64,000 nt of DNA from Bradyrhizobium sp. CCGUVB4N. GTDB lineage: Bacteria; Pseudomonadota; Alphaproteobacteria; Rhizobiales; Xanthobacteraceae. Below, one piece after another: positions 31,489 through 40,889 of this stretch. Position 1 is the first letter of the stretch. Each line of letters opens with the position of its first letter. A program made the position numbers and the translations under genes. The stretch spans positions 6,696,001 to 6,760,000 of the forward strand of contig NZ_JANADP010000001.1 of the NCBI RefSeq assembly GCF_024199945.1. The letters run 5' to 3'. Below the pieces are notes generated by a model. It worked only from the letters and a program-made list of their open reading frames with translations, was not told the DNA's origin and ran no database searches.

Positions 31489-32805
31489 TCAAGGGATCGG
31501 ATAGCCCTTCCAGACCCATTCCAGTGCCGAGGGCAGCGTTTGCGCGATCGTGGGACGATCGACATGCTTGGCATTGCGCACGAACAGGAACTGGTAGTGG
31601 TAACCCTTCTCCGCCAGCACCTTTGCCGTCAGCGCGTTCGACAGGGTCCAGTCGTGCATGCCGTCGGGGATGGTCGGATTGGGATAGAACAGATCCTGGT
31701 CGCCGCCGAAGAACCAGAAGCGGATCGGCTTGGTCGGCGCGGCGACGATCAGCGGTACGCCGGGCGGCTCGGCCGGCGTCAGCACGCCGGCCTTCGAGAT
31801 GAGATTGGGCGTGGCCGGTCCCGTCCATGCGCTGTGATATTCCCATGCGCCACCGCGCAGTGACGGATCATGCGGCCATTGCTGGTTGACCATGGTCGGC
31901 GAGAACGCTAGCACGCGGTGATAGAGTTCGGGATGGAACCAGGCCATGGTGAAGGCTGCCACGCCACTCGAGCTCAGCCCCATGGTCGCGCGTCCTTCGG
32001 GATTCCTGGTAAGCTTGACGCCGGCGTTCTGCTCGACCAGCGGCAGCACCTCGCGCTCGATGAACTGCGCATAGACACCCGACACCGCGTCATATTCGCG
32101 GCCGCGCTGGCTGCCCTGCGCATCCTGCCCGCCATTGCCGACCTGGATCGCGATCATCGGCGGCACACGGCGCTGCGCGATCAGATTGTCGAGCGTGGTC
32201 GGCAGATCCTTGTAGGCAGCGGAGCCGCCGTCGCCGATCACGATGAAGGGCGCTTCGGTACCAGGGACGTATTGCGCCGGCACATAGACGTCGATGGTGC
32301 GCGACCAGATGCCGGGATGGCTGGTGGTGACGATCATGTTCGACTTGTCGTCCGGCGCAGTCACCGTCGTCATGATCGAGGAATTGGTGCAGCCGGCGAC
32401 GTCGTCGCGGATCAGGCCGGGATTGTAGATCGTGCTGTCCTTCGACGACAGCGTGAAGGATTTTATCGTGCCGCGCGGAACGCCCTCTTTCGCAATGGTC
32501 TCGGGCGCCGGATTGTGGGTAGGACCGATGATGAAATTCCCCTCGGCGCCCGGCGGCGGCAAGGTGCCATCGGGCAGCTCGGTCGCGCGCGGATAGTTCG
32601 GATTGGAGGGATCGCGCGTCGGCGGCGTGGTCTTGAAATCGAGGCCGGTGGTATCGATGAAGAACGGCGCCGCCTTGTCGCTGGTGTTGGCGCCCGGCGG
32701 CACGGCCATGTTCTGGGTCACGCAGGCCGGCTGCGCGAAGGCGATCGATGTGAAGGAGACGAGGGACATCAGCGTCCCCGCAAGGACGGACAATGATTTG
32801 GTCAT
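31489..32805 (-). CDS. Secreted alpha/beta-hydrolase esterase (Fes/esterase D family)
   Basis: 438 residues from ATG 32805 (GGGAGCTGAA upstream), with a signal peptide ending near AFAQPAC. The catalytic domain (about 180-438) has the nucleophile in MGLSSSGVAAF, and an acid and His in WFFGGDQDLF and AKHVDRPT. The order fits PF00756 esterases that include ferric-siderophore esterases (Fes/IroE). The N-terminal 180 residues are an extra domain. It abuts the TonB stub, hinting at a former iron or metal-siderophore locus. Substrate not readable. Confidence 0.82.
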   Translation of the reverse strand: MTKSLSVLAGTLMSLVSFTSIAFAQPACVTQNMAVPPGANTSDKAAPFFIDTTGLDFKTTPPTRDPSNPNYPRATELPDGTLPPPGAEGNFIIGPTHNPAPETIAKEGVPRGTIKSFTLSSKDSTIYNPGLIRDDVAGCTNSSIMTTVTAPDDKSNMIVTTSHPGIWSRTIDVYVPAQYVPGTEAPFIVIGDGGSAAYKDLPTTLDNLIAQRRVPPMIAIQVGNGGQDAQGSQRGREYDAVSGVYAQFIEREVLPLVEQNAGVKLTRNPEGRATMGLSSSGVAAFTMAWFHPELYHRVLAFSPTMVNQQWPHDPSLRGGAWEYHSAWTGPATPNLISKAGVLTPAEPPGVPLIVAAPTKPIRFWFFGGDQDLFYPNPTIPDGMHDWTLSNALTAKVLAEKGYHYQFLFVRNAKHVDRPTIAQTLPSALEWVWKGYPIP

Positions 32806-33069
32806 TTCAGCTCCCGATGTTGACGTGTCTTTCTGGCCCGTCTTGACGCAAATTATGGCGGCCGGCTCGCACGCGGTCAAACGCGATGGGCGCAGTGCAG
32901 CAATCGTCGCCATGCTCAAACCGGACAGCGGCCGTTATTCCGCGCATGACGTGGCATTTTTCGAACATCAGGCCGTTGCTGCCGCATCGCGCAACATCTA
33001 GCGTGCGACCCGACGATCCGCGGCCTCACCCGCGGTCGCAACGACAACAACAATCCGGGAGGACGATCC

Positions 33070-33960
33070 ATGAGAAAGCTCACGGCCGCGCTATGCGCGA
33101 TGGCGCTCTTCACCCCAGTTGCGCAAGCCCAGACCATCAAGGACTTCCTGGCGGCAGTCATGGTGAAGTGGACCGCGCCGTTCGAGCCGTTCCAGCTCAT
33201 CGACAATATCTATTATGTCGGCACCGACGGCATCGCCGTCTATGTCATCAAGACGTCGCAGGGCCTGATCCTGATGGACACCGCGATGCCGCAGTCGACT
33301 GGCATGATCAAGGACAACATCGCCAAGCTCGGCTTCAAGGTCGCCGACATCAAATACATCCTCAACACCCACGCCCATCTCGACCACACCGGCGGCTTCG
33401 CCGAGATCAAGCAGGACAGCGGCGCGCAGCTCGTCGCCGGCGCGCGCGACAAGCCGCTGCTCGAAGGCGGCTACTATCCGGGCGACGAGAAGAACGCGGA
33501 CCTCGGCTTTCCTCCGGTGAAGGTCGATCGTACCGTGAAAGAAGGCGACAAGGTCACGCTCGGTGATACCACGCTGACGGCGCATGAGACGCCCGGCCAT
33601 TCGCCGGGCTGCACCAGCTGGGAGATGACTGTGAAGGACGGCGGCCAGGACCGCGAGGTGCTGTTCTTCTGCAGCGGCACCGTCGCGCTAAACCGCCTGG
33701 TCGGCCAGCCGACCTATCCCGGCATTGTCGACGACTATCGCGCAACCTTCGCCAAGGCCAAGGCGATGAAGATCGACGTGCTGCTCGGGCCGCATCCCGA
33801 GGTCTATGGCATGCAGGACAAGCGCGCGCAGCAGATCAAGAACCCCACGCCGAATCCATTCGTCAAGCCGGGCGAGCTTCCGGCCTACGCCACTGGCCTG
33901 TCGGACGATTTCGACAAGGCGCTCGCCAAACAAACGGCCGCGCTTCAACCGGCGAAGTGA
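33070..33960 (+). CDS. blaBJP: Subclass B3 metallo-beta-lactamase (BJP-1-like)
   Basis: 296 residues with a signal peptide (1-20). Zinc motif H101-A-H103-L-D105-H106 in NTHAHLDHTGG, further His in ETPGHSPGCTSW and GPHPEVYGM. Sequence and length closely resemble BJP-1 of Bradyrhizobium japonicum, which hydrolyses beta-lactams with two zinc ions. The mature N-terminus IKDFLAAVMVKW corresponds to the helix that partly covers the active site in BJP-1. A GGGAGGA site precedes ATG 33070. It is chromosomal in appearance, with no mobile element nearby. Confidence 0.95.
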   Translation: MRKLTAALCAMALFTPVAQAQTIKDFLAAVMVKWTAPFEPFQLIDNIYYVGTDGIAVYVIKTSQGLILMDTAMPQSTGMIKDNIAKLGFKVADIKYILNTHAHLDHTGGFAEIKQDSGAQLVAGARDKPLLEGGYYPGDEKNADLGFPPVKVDRTVKEGDKVTLGDTTLTAHETPGHSPGCTSWEMTVKDGGQDREVLFFCSGTVALNRLVGQPTYPGIVDDYRATFAKAKAMKIDVLLGPHPEVYGMQDKRAQQIKNPTPNPFVKPGELPAYATGLSDDFDKALAKQTAALQPAK

Positions 33961-33979
33961 CGGCCGCCGTCACCTCTGC

Positions 33980-34003
33980 GCGGCGGTCGTCCGCGACCGC
34001 CGC
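33980..34003 (+). terminator. Hairpin after the lactamase gene
   Basis: GCGGCGGTCG (33980-33989), loop TCCG, CGACCGCCGC (33994-34003), 20 bases after the stop. No T-run. The rest of the 300-base gap up to 34264 shows nothing recognisable apart from the promoter region of the next gene. Confidence 0.5.
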
Positions 34004-34263
34004 CGCGATCGGCGGCACCACGCGGCCGAGATTGCTATGGTTAGCAGACCGTAGCCGCGATCATCTCGGACGATCTGCCGCGCGAAACGCCGCTCGCTTC
34101 CGCGGCATATCCTTAACAGCCCCTCACCAATGCACGCGGGTGGAAAATCCTGCGGTCGCGTGCAACCAGCGCTGGCGCATCCTCGTGGAACCCGTCTAAC
34201 GCGCTCTTTACCCCCGCTGTGCAAGATCGCCTTCGTTTGAAGGGATTTGGGGCGCGTATTGCA

Positions 34264-36273
34264 ATGCCTGCCGTCGATTTGAAAGCCTATCTCGCCGCCA
34301 CGGTGCGGCTGTTTCGCGTGCCGACCGATCCGGATCTGACGCGCGCGCAATTCGACGCCTTCTCCAAGCAGATCCCCCTGCTCTACTTCATCCTGATCAC
34401 CAACACGATCGCGGTCGCCTATACCTACGTGCCGTTGGCGCCGGCCTCGCTGAGCATGATCGTGCCCGCCGTGTTGACCGCGGTGACCGGCCTTCGGACC
34501 GTCTGGTGGCTGCGTCAGCGGCATGTTGTGCGTAGCGACGCCGACATTCTGCGCAATTTGCGCCTCACCAACTTGATCGCGGCGCCGATCGCGGCGGGTT
34601 TCACGGCCTGGTCGTTCGCGCTCTATCCCTATGGTGATGCCTTCGCCAAGAGCCAGGTCGCGTTCTACATGGCCGTGACCGTGATCGGCTGCATCTTCTG
34701 CCTGATGCATCTGCGTTCAGCCGCGCTGATCGTGACGCTCGTCGTCAACGTCCCCTATGTGCTGTTCTACTTCGTCACCGGCGAGCCGACGCTGAAGGCA
34801 ATGGCCATCAACAATCTGCTGGTCTCCGGCGCGATGGTAACGGTGCTGTTCATCTACTACCGCGACTTCGCCGATCTCGTCTCCAATCGCAAATCGCTGC
34901 TGATGCAGCAGGCGGCCACGCAAGCGCTATCGGACGAGAACTTCCGCCTCGCCAACCTCGATTCCCTCACCGAGCTGCCGAACCGCCGTCGCTTCTTCGC
35001 CGAGCTCGCGAGCGCCTTCAATGATGCCGAGCGCAGACACGTTCACGTCGCGGTCGGCATCATCGACCTCGACGGCTTCAAGCCGATCAACGACAATTAC
35101 GGTCATTCCGTCGGCGACCGCGTCCTGATCGAGGCCGGCCGCCGCACCCGCGAGGTCTGCGAGGGCTTTGGACCGCAACGGGTGGAGTTTGCGCGCCTGG
35201 GCGGCGACGAGTTCGGTCTCGTCGTGTGCGGCGACCCCGAGGATGTCGATCTGGCGCGGCTCGGCGAACGCATCGGCGAGCAGGTCAAGCTGCCCTACCA
35301 GCTCGACACCGCCCATACCGGACTGTCCTGTTCGATCGGCTTCGCACTTTATCCAAACTCCGCGACGACGTCGGAAGCGCTGTACGAATGCGCCGACTAT
35401 TCGCTCTACCACGCCAAGCGCCACCAGCGCGGCCGCACCGTGATCTTCTCGGGCGAACTCGAGGCGGAGATCCGCAGCCGTGGCGTCATCGAGAACCTGC
35501 TGCGGACGTCCGATTTCGGCGCCGAGATGGAGCTGGTGTTCCAGCCGATCGTCGATGCCATGAGCGAGCACACGGCAGGCTTCGAGACCCTGGCGCGCTG
35601 GCACAGCCCTCGCCTCGGCTGGGTCTCGCCCGCCGACTTCATCCCGGCGGCCGAGCGCATCGGCCTGATCCGGCCGCTGACGCAGGTGCTGCTCGCGCGC
35701 GCGCTCGCGACCGCAAAGTCCTGGCCCGACCACATCCGCCTGTCGTTCAATCTCTCCGCCCACGACGTCTGCGCGGCCGAGGGCATTTTGCCGCTGATCG
35801 CCATCATCGAGAGGAGCGGCCTGCCGCCGCACCGGATCGATTTCGAGATCACGGAGACGGCCGTCACCTTCGACTTCGTCCGTGCCCAGCAATCGATCGC
35901 GACGCTGAAGGCGATGGGCTGCGGCATCTCGCTGGATGATTTCGGCACCGGCTATTCCTCGCTGAGCCATGTGCACCGCCTGCCGCTGGACAAGCTCAAG
36001 ATCGACCGCAGCTTCGTCGCGGACATCAACGAGAATCCGGTCAGCCACAAGATCATCAAGTCGCTCACGGGCCTTTGCGACGACATGGAGATCGCCTGCG
36101 TGGTCGAGGGCGTCGAGACCCGCGCCCAGCTCGACACGCTGCGCCGGCTCGGGTGCGACTTCATCCAGGGCTATTATTTCGCAAAGCCCATGCCGGGCGC
36201 GGCAATCGAGGACTATCTCGCCAAGGAACGCGAGCGCCTGGACCACGGCTCAACCAGCAAGGTTGTCGCCTGA
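34264..36273 (+). CDS. Membrane GGDEF-EAL cyclic-di-GMP protein
   Basis: 669 residues from ATG 34264. Four or five membrane helices lie in the N-terminal 200 residues. The GGDEF domain (about 235-390) has an intact RLGGDEFGLVV; the inhibitory RxxD site upstream is absent. The EAL domain (about 410-655) has the motif as ETLARW, DDFGTGYSSLSHVHRLPLDKLKID and VVEGVET, so the phosphodiesterase residues are kept. It may make or degrade cyclic di-GMP; the balance cannot be read. It converges with the livF-like gene (4 bases between stops). Confidence 0.92.
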   Translation: MPAVDLKAYLAATVRLFRVPTDPDLTRAQFDAFSKQIPLLYFILITNTIAVAYTYVPLAPASLSMIVPAVLTAVTGLRTVWWLRQRHVVRSDADILRNLRLTNLIAAPIAAGFTAWSFALYPYGDAFAKSQVAFYMAVTVIGCIFCLMHLRSAALIVTLVVNVPYVLFYFVTGEPTLKAMAINNLLVSGAMVTVLFIYYRDFADLVSNRKSLLMQQAATQALSDENFRLANLDSLTELPNRRRFFAELASAFNDAERRHVHVAVGIIDLDGFKPINDNYGHSVGDRVLIEAGRRTREVCEGFGPQRVEFARLGGDEFGLVVCGDPEDVDLARLGERIGEQVKLPYQLDTAHTGLSCSIGFALYPNSATTSEALYECADYSLYHAKRHQRGRTVIFSGELEAEIRSRGVIENLLRTSDFGAEMELVFQPIVDAMSEHTAGFETLARWHSPRLGWVSPADFIPAAERIGLIRPLTQVLLARALATAKSWPDHIRLSFNLSAHDVCAAEGILPLIAIIERSGLPPHRIDFEITETAVTFDFVRAQQSIATLKAMGCGISLDDFGTGYSSLSHVHRLPLDKLKIDRSFVADINENPVSHKIIKSLTGLCDDMEIACVVEGVETRAQLDTLRRLGCDFIQGYYFAKPMPGAAIEDYLAKERERLDHGSTSKVVA

Positions 36274-36277
36274 GGCA

Positions 36278-36997
36278 TTACACCGCGCAATAGCGCTCCT
36301 GGATGTCCTTGTCCGCGAGCAGTGCGGCCGCACTGCTCTCATGCACGACCTCGCCCTGATCGATGATCACGGCGCGGTCGGCCAGGCGCAAGGCCCATTC
36401 GACGTTCTGCTCGACCAGCAGCAGCGTCTTGCCTGCGTCGCGCAGGCGGCGGAACAGCACGCCCATCTCCTCGACCAGCACCGGCATGATGCCTTCCGAG
36501 GGCTCGTCCAGCAGGATCATCCTGGGATCGGCGATCAGCGCGCGCGCGATCGCCAGCATCTGCTGCTCGCCGCCGGAAAGCGTCACGCCCTCCTGGTCGA
36601 GCCGCTCCTTCAGCCGCGGAAACGTCTCGGCGATCTCGTCGATCGCTGCGCGCTCGTCGATCGCGCGGCCGGCTGCCACGAGGCCGAGCCGCAGGTTTTC
36701 GCGCACGGTGAGACCGGGAACGATGCGCCGTTCCTCGGGGACATAGGCAAGCCCAAGGTGGAAACGCTGATGGGCGCGGAGCGGCAACAGCTCCTTGCCA
36801 GCAAAACGGACGTGCCCCGTCGCCTTCGGCATCAGCCCCATCATCGCCCGCAAGGTCGTGGTCTTGCCGGCGCCGTTGCGGCCAACCAGCGCGACCACCT
36901 CGCCCTCCTTCACGTGCAGCGAGATGCCGTGCAGGATGTGGCTCGCGCCGTACCAGGCATGGAGATCGTTGATATCGAGCAGCGCGGTCTCAGCCAT
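36278..36997 (-). CDS. livF: Branched-chain-type ABC transporter ATP-binding protein LivF
   Basis: 239 residues from ATG 36997. Walker A GRNGAGKTT, signature LSGGEQQMLAIARAL, Walker B MILLDEPSEGI, and LivF-specific LLVEQNVEWAL. The start overlaps the end of livG by 8 bases. It is the last gene of an eight-gene minus-strand row and powers the LivHM channel together with LivG. Confidence 0.93.
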   Translation of the reverse strand: MAETALLDINDLHAWYGASHILHGISLHVKEGEVVALVGRNGAGKTTTLRAMMGLMPKATGHVRFAGKELLPLRAHQRFHLGLAYVPEERRIVPGLTVRENLRLGLVAAGRAIDERAAIDEIAETFPRLKERLDQEGVTLSGGEQQMLAIARALIADPRMILLDEPSEGIMPVLVEEMGVLFRRLRDAGKTLLLVEQNVEWALRLADRAVIIDQGEVVHESSAAALLADKDIQERYCAV

Positions 36998-37745
36998 AAC
37001 CTTCACTCTGTCCGAGATAGACCCGGCGGACCTCCGGATTGCTCCTAATCTCGTCGGGCGCGCCGTCCGCCAGCAGGCGGCCGTGATGCAGCACCACAAC
37101 GCGCTTGGAGAGGCCCAGCACCATCTTCATCTTGTGCTCGACCAGCAGCACGGTGCGCTTGTCGGCGAGCCGCTCCAGCAGCGCGACCATGTCCTTGGTC
37201 TCTTCCGGCCCCATACCGGCGGTCGGCTCGTCGAGCAGCAGCAGTTCCGGCTCCGAGACCAGCGCGATTGCGATCTCCAGCGCGCGCTGCTGGCCATGCG
37301 AGAGGAATTTTGCCAGCTCGCCGCGCTTGCCGAGCAGGCCGACCGCGTCGAGCGCGGCGTCGGCCTTGGCATTGAGCTCCGGCAAATGCGCGCGGTTGTG
37401 CCAGATGTCATAGCTGACGCTCAGCGCCTGCGCCGCCACGCGCACGTTCTCGTGCACGGACAAGTCCGGGAAGATGTTGGTGATCTGGTAGGAGCGCGAG
37501 ATGCCCTGATGCACGAAGCGATGCTGCGGCAAGCCGTTCAACTCGCGCCCGCGGAAGTGCAGCTTGCCCGAGGTCGGCGTCAGCGCGCCGGAGAGGATGT
37601 TGAAGAAGGTGCTCTTGCCCGCCCCGTTCGGCCCGATGATCGAGGTGAGCTGGCCCGCGGCAAAGGACACGGTGATGCCCTCGAGCGCGGTGAAGCCGCC
37701 AAAGCGCTTGCCGATGCCGTCGGCGCGAAGCAGTTCGCCGGTCAT
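36990..37745 (-). CDS. livG: Branched-chain-type ABC transporter ATP-binding protein LivG
   Basis: 251 residues from ATG 37745. Walker A GPNGAGKST, signature LSHGQQRALEIAIAL (His in place of Gly, usual in LivG), Walker B LLLLDEPTAGM and LVEHKMKMVL. Overlaps livM by 4 bases. ATPase partner of LivF. Confidence 0.93.
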   Translation of the reverse strand: MTGELLRADGIGKRFGGFTALEGITVSFAAGQLTSIIGPNGAGKSTFFNILSGALTPTSGKLHFRGRELNGLPQHRFVHQGISRSYQITNIFPDLSVHENVRVAAQALSVSYDIWHNRAHLPELNAKADAALDAVGLLGKRGELAKFLSHGQQRALEIAIALVSEPELLLLDEPTAGMGPEETKDMVALLERLADKRTVLLVEHKMKMVLGLSKRVVVLHHGRLLADGAPDEIRSNPEVRRVYLGQSEGYG

Positions 37746-38740
37746 GGCCGCGCCTTTCCGACACCCAGCGCGTCCAGCAGCGTGCCCCAGATCCCCTTGG
37801 GCAGGAACAGCACGAACAGCACGAAGATCGCGCCGACGAAGATCTGCCAGTGCGGCGTCCAGACCGAGATGACGTCCTCCAGGACGAGGAATGTGGCCGC
37901 ACCGACGAAGGGCCCGAAGAAGCTGCGGGCGCCGCCGAGCAGCACCATCATCACGATCATGCCCGACGTCTGGTAGTGCAGGATATCCAGCGGCACGATC
38001 GACAGATGCAGTGCCAACATGCAGCCGCCGAGCGAGGAGATCGCGCCCGACAGCATGAACACGATCAGCTTGCTGCGCTCGACATTGTAGCCGCAAGCCC
38101 GCGCCCGCTGTTCGTTCTCCCGGATCGCCTCGATCACCGCGCCGAATGGCGAGTTCAGGATGCGCGACTGGAACCACATGGCGAGCGCCGCGAGCGCCAT
38201 CAGCACGTAATATTTGTTAACGGGATCGAGGAAGTTGACGGAGAGACCAAACAGGTTGATGCGGTCGACGGTGAAGCCGCGCAGGCCATTCTCGCCGCCG
38301 GTGAAGGACGCGGCCTGCAGTGCGACGTAATAGACGAGCTGGGCCAGCGCGAGCGTCACCATGGAGAAATAAATACCGCGCGTCCGCGTCGAGACGATTC
38401 CGATCGCGGCGGCAAGGCAGGTGCTGAGCAGAACGGCGATCGGCACCGCCAAGAACCAGGGCAAACCGTAGCGGCCGATCGCGATCCCGGTGAAATAGGC
38501 ACCCGCGCCAAAGAACGCCGCCTGGCCGAACGACAACAGCCCGGTGTAGCCGAACAACAGATTATAGCCCATCACCACGACGCCGTAGATCAGGACGTTG
38601 ACGGCCAGCGCCTGCGACGGCAGCAGCCAAGGCAACACGGCCAGCACCGCGACCGACAGCAGCACGCGCTGCTCAAGAAGCCAACCGAGGCCTCCGGACG
38701 CTGGCTTGGCGACCGCTTCGCCGCTCGATGGTGACGTCAC
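37742..38740 (-). CDS. livM: Branched-chain-type ABC transporter permease LivM
   Basis: 332 residues with about nine membrane helices. Family markers are YNLLFGYTGLLSFGQAAFFGAGAY, RGIYFSMVTLALAQLVYY and AIRENEQRARACGYNV. Overlaps both neighbours by 4 bases (ATGA). Forms the channel with LivH. Confidence 0.93.
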   Translation of the reverse strand: MTSPSSGEAVAKPASGGLGWLLEQRVLLSVAVLAVLPWLLPSQALAVNVLIYGVVVMGYNLLFGYTGLLSFGQAAFFGAGAYFTGIAIGRYGLPWFLAVPIAVLLSTCLAAAIGIVSTRTRGIYFSMVTLALAQLVYYVALQAASFTGGENGLRGFTVDRINLFGLSVNFLDPVNKYYVLMALAALAMWFQSRILNSPFGAVIEAIRENEQRARACGYNVERSKLIVFMLSGAISSLGGCMLALHLSIVPLDILHYQTSGMIVMMVLLGGARSFFGPFVGAATFLVLEDVISVWTPHWQIFVGAIFVLFVLFLPKGIWGTLLDALGVGKARP

Positions 38741-39612
38741 GCGGTCCTCCCCCTCACGCCGAACAGGCCTTGCGGGCGGATCAGCAGCACCACGGCCATC
38801 AGGGCGAACATGACGATGGTCGCCATTTCCGGCGCAAACAGCGCCACCAGGCTGATGGAAATGCCGACCATGAGACCGGCGACGACGGCACCAACGATCG
38901 AACCGAGGCCGCCGATCACCGTGACCACAAAGGCTTCCGCCAGCACCAGCGAGCCCATTTCCGGATTGACGCTGCGCATGGGGCCCGCAAGCACGCCGCC
39001 AAGCGCGGCAAGCCCGACACCGAGGCCGAAGATCGCGAGCCAGACCCGGCCGATATCGACGCCGAGCACCTGCATGATCATGGGATCACGCGCGCCGGCG
39101 CGCACGATCAGGCCGATACGGGTCTTCTCCAGCGCCAGCCACAGCAAAAGAAGTACCACGGCGACCAGCGCAATCACGAACAGGCGATAGCGCGGGAAGA
39201 AGCCGATGCCGAGATCAAGCACGCCGATCAACTGCGGCGGGGTCGGGAACGGAATGCCGTCGCTGCCGAACACGATGCGTACGCCCTCAACCAGGATGTA
39301 GCTGAGACCGAAGGTGAGTAGCAGCGGATCGTCGATCGAGCGTCCGTAGAGTCTGCGGATCAGGACGAACTCGATCAGCATGCCGAAGGCGCCCATCAGG
39401 ATCGGCGCCAGCAGCAACCCCCACCAGAAGCTTCCGGTGAGAGACGCCAGATACAGCCCCGCATAGGCGCCTATCATGAACAGCGCGCCGTGGGCGAAAT
39501 TCACCACGCCCAACATGCCGAACACGATCGTCAGTCCAAGCGCAGTGATCACCAGGACCGCCCCAAGGGCGATCCCGGAGAGAAGCTGCATGATGATCAG
39601 CGACAAGTCCAT
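38737..39612 (-). CDS. livH: Branched-chain-type ABC transporter permease LivH
   Basis: About 291 residues from ATG 39612; a GTG two codons earlier (39618) is also possible. Eight hydrophobic segments, GALFMIGAYAGLYLA at the N-terminal part and GLGVGLAALGGVLAGPM with SIVGAVVAGLMVG near the C-terminus are typical. It lies 13 bases after the binding-protein stop. Confidence 0.92.
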   Translation of the reverse strand: MDLSLIIMQLLSGIALGAVLVITALGLTIVFGMLGVVNFAHGALFMIGAYAGLYLASLTGSFWWGLLLAPILMGAFGMLIEFVLIRRLYGRSIDDPLLLTFGLSYILVEGVRIVFGSDGIPFPTPPQLIGVLDLGIGFFPRYRLFVIALVAVVLLLLWLALEKTRIGLIVRAGARDPMIMQVLGVDIGRVWLAIFGLGVGLAALGGVLAGPMRSVNPEMGSLVLAEAFVVTVIGGLGSIVGAVVAGLMVGISISLVALFAPEMATIVMFALMAVVLLIRPQGLFGVRGRTA

Positions 39613-39624
39613 CGTCACGCTGCT

Positions 39625-40866
39625 TCAGGTCGCGTGGCCGAGCTCGCTGCAGCTGCGCAGCATATCGTCGGAGCCGGCGTCGTTGGCGAGAATCGCGAAC
39701 AGATCATTGTCGTTCGCCATGGCCGACTTCTTCTTGGACTCCAGCACCAGCACCGACTGCACCGACTGATGGTCGCATTTGCGGTAATGCTGCGGACCCT
39801 TGGTCAGATCGTATTGCAGCTTCTCCAGCGCATCGACGACCTTGTCGGTGTCGGTAACGCCGGCGGTCTGCATCGCCGCCAGCAGCGATCCAACGCCGGA
39901 ATAGCCGTACGCACCGTAGTCGGTCGGGATCGCGCCGGCATTGGCCGCTTTGAAGGCCGCGTTGAAATCGGCCGCTGTCTTGCTCTGGGTCTCCAGACCC
40001 CAATAGTAATTGGCGCCGCCGACCACGCCCTCGAACACGTCGGGGCCGACCGCGAGGCGCTGGTTATGCAGGATCACGGGCACGACGATCTTCATCTGCT
40101 GCTTCACGCCGAAATCGACCGCCTGCTTGATCGCATTGGCCTGGTCGCGGCCGAAATTGGAGATGCAGAGCACGTCCGGCCGCATCGACATCAGGCGCGG
40201 CATGAAGGTGGAATAATCGGCGGCACCGAACGGATGCAGGATCTCGCCGACATTGTCGGCGCCGATCGCAGCTTGCGCGCGCTTGAAGCCGCGCAGCATT
40301 TCATGGCCGTAGGCATAATCCGCGACCAGATGTGCGACCTTCATGCCCTTCTTCAGGGTCTGCCGCGCCACGGCAGAAGTCGTCATGTGCGGGTTCAGCG
40401 CCTCATGGAAGGTGTATTTGCTGAAATCCTTGGCCTCGTTGATGGTGTCTGACTGGCTGATCGACACATAGATCACGCCGCGGGCACGGGTCACCTCGTT
40501 GACTGCGAGCTGCACGGCGCTCGAGAGCGCGCCGACCACGGCATGGACCTTGTCCTTTTCGATCAGCTCCAAAGTGCGGGTCGCGGCCTCGCCGGCGTTG
40601 AGCTTGTCGTCGCGCACCAACAGCTCGACCTTGCGGCCGCCGATGCCGCCCTTGTCGTTGACGAGCTTGACGGCGAGCTCCGCACACTTGACCTGGTCGC
40701 ACGCTTCCGCGGCGAACGGGCCGGTCAGCGGCGTCGGAAAGCCGATGCGGATCGTTTCATCCGCTGCGCGTCCGAGCCGGGGCATGGCGAGCAGCGCCGC
40801 ACCGGCCGAGAGGCCGGCGAGCGCGGTACGGCGGGATATTTTCGCGGTCGAACCGGATTTGGGCAT
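39625..40866 (-). CDS. ABC transporter substrate-binding protein (LivK/Peripla_BP_6 type)
   Basis: 413 residues from ATG 40866. A twin-arginine-like signal (ISRRTALAGLSAGAALLAMPRLGRA) is followed by DETIRIGFPTPLTGPFAAEA, KCAELAVKLVNDKGGIGGRKVELLVRDDKLNAGEA and VVGALSSAVQLAVNE. This layout is of the amide/urea or aromatic-acid class rather than classical LivK. It follows the Mo hydroxylase genes by 23 bases on the same strand, so its ligand may be that enzyme's substrate or product. Confidence 0.9.
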   Translation of the reverse strand: MPKSGSTAKISRRTALAGLSAGAALLAMPRLGRAADETIRIGFPTPLTGPFAAEACDQVKCAELAVKLVNDKGGIGGRKVELLVRDDKLNAGEAATRTLELIEKDKVHAVVGALSSAVQLAVNEVTRARGVIYVSISQSDTINEAKDFSKYTFHEALNPHMTTSAVARQTLKKGMKVAHLVADYAYGHEMLRGFKRAQAAIGADNVGEILHPFGAADYSTFMPRLMSMRPDVLCISNFGRDQANAIKQAVDFGVKQQMKIVVPVILHNQRLAVGPDVFEGVVGGANYYWGLETQSKTAADFNAAFKAANAGAIPTDYGAYGYSGVGSLLAAMQTAGVTDTDKVVDALEKLQYDLTKGPQHYRKCDHQSVQSVLVLESKKKSAMANDNDLFAILANDAGSDDMLRSCSELGHAT

Positions 40867-40889
40867 GATCTCCTCCAACTGTCTTTTTT

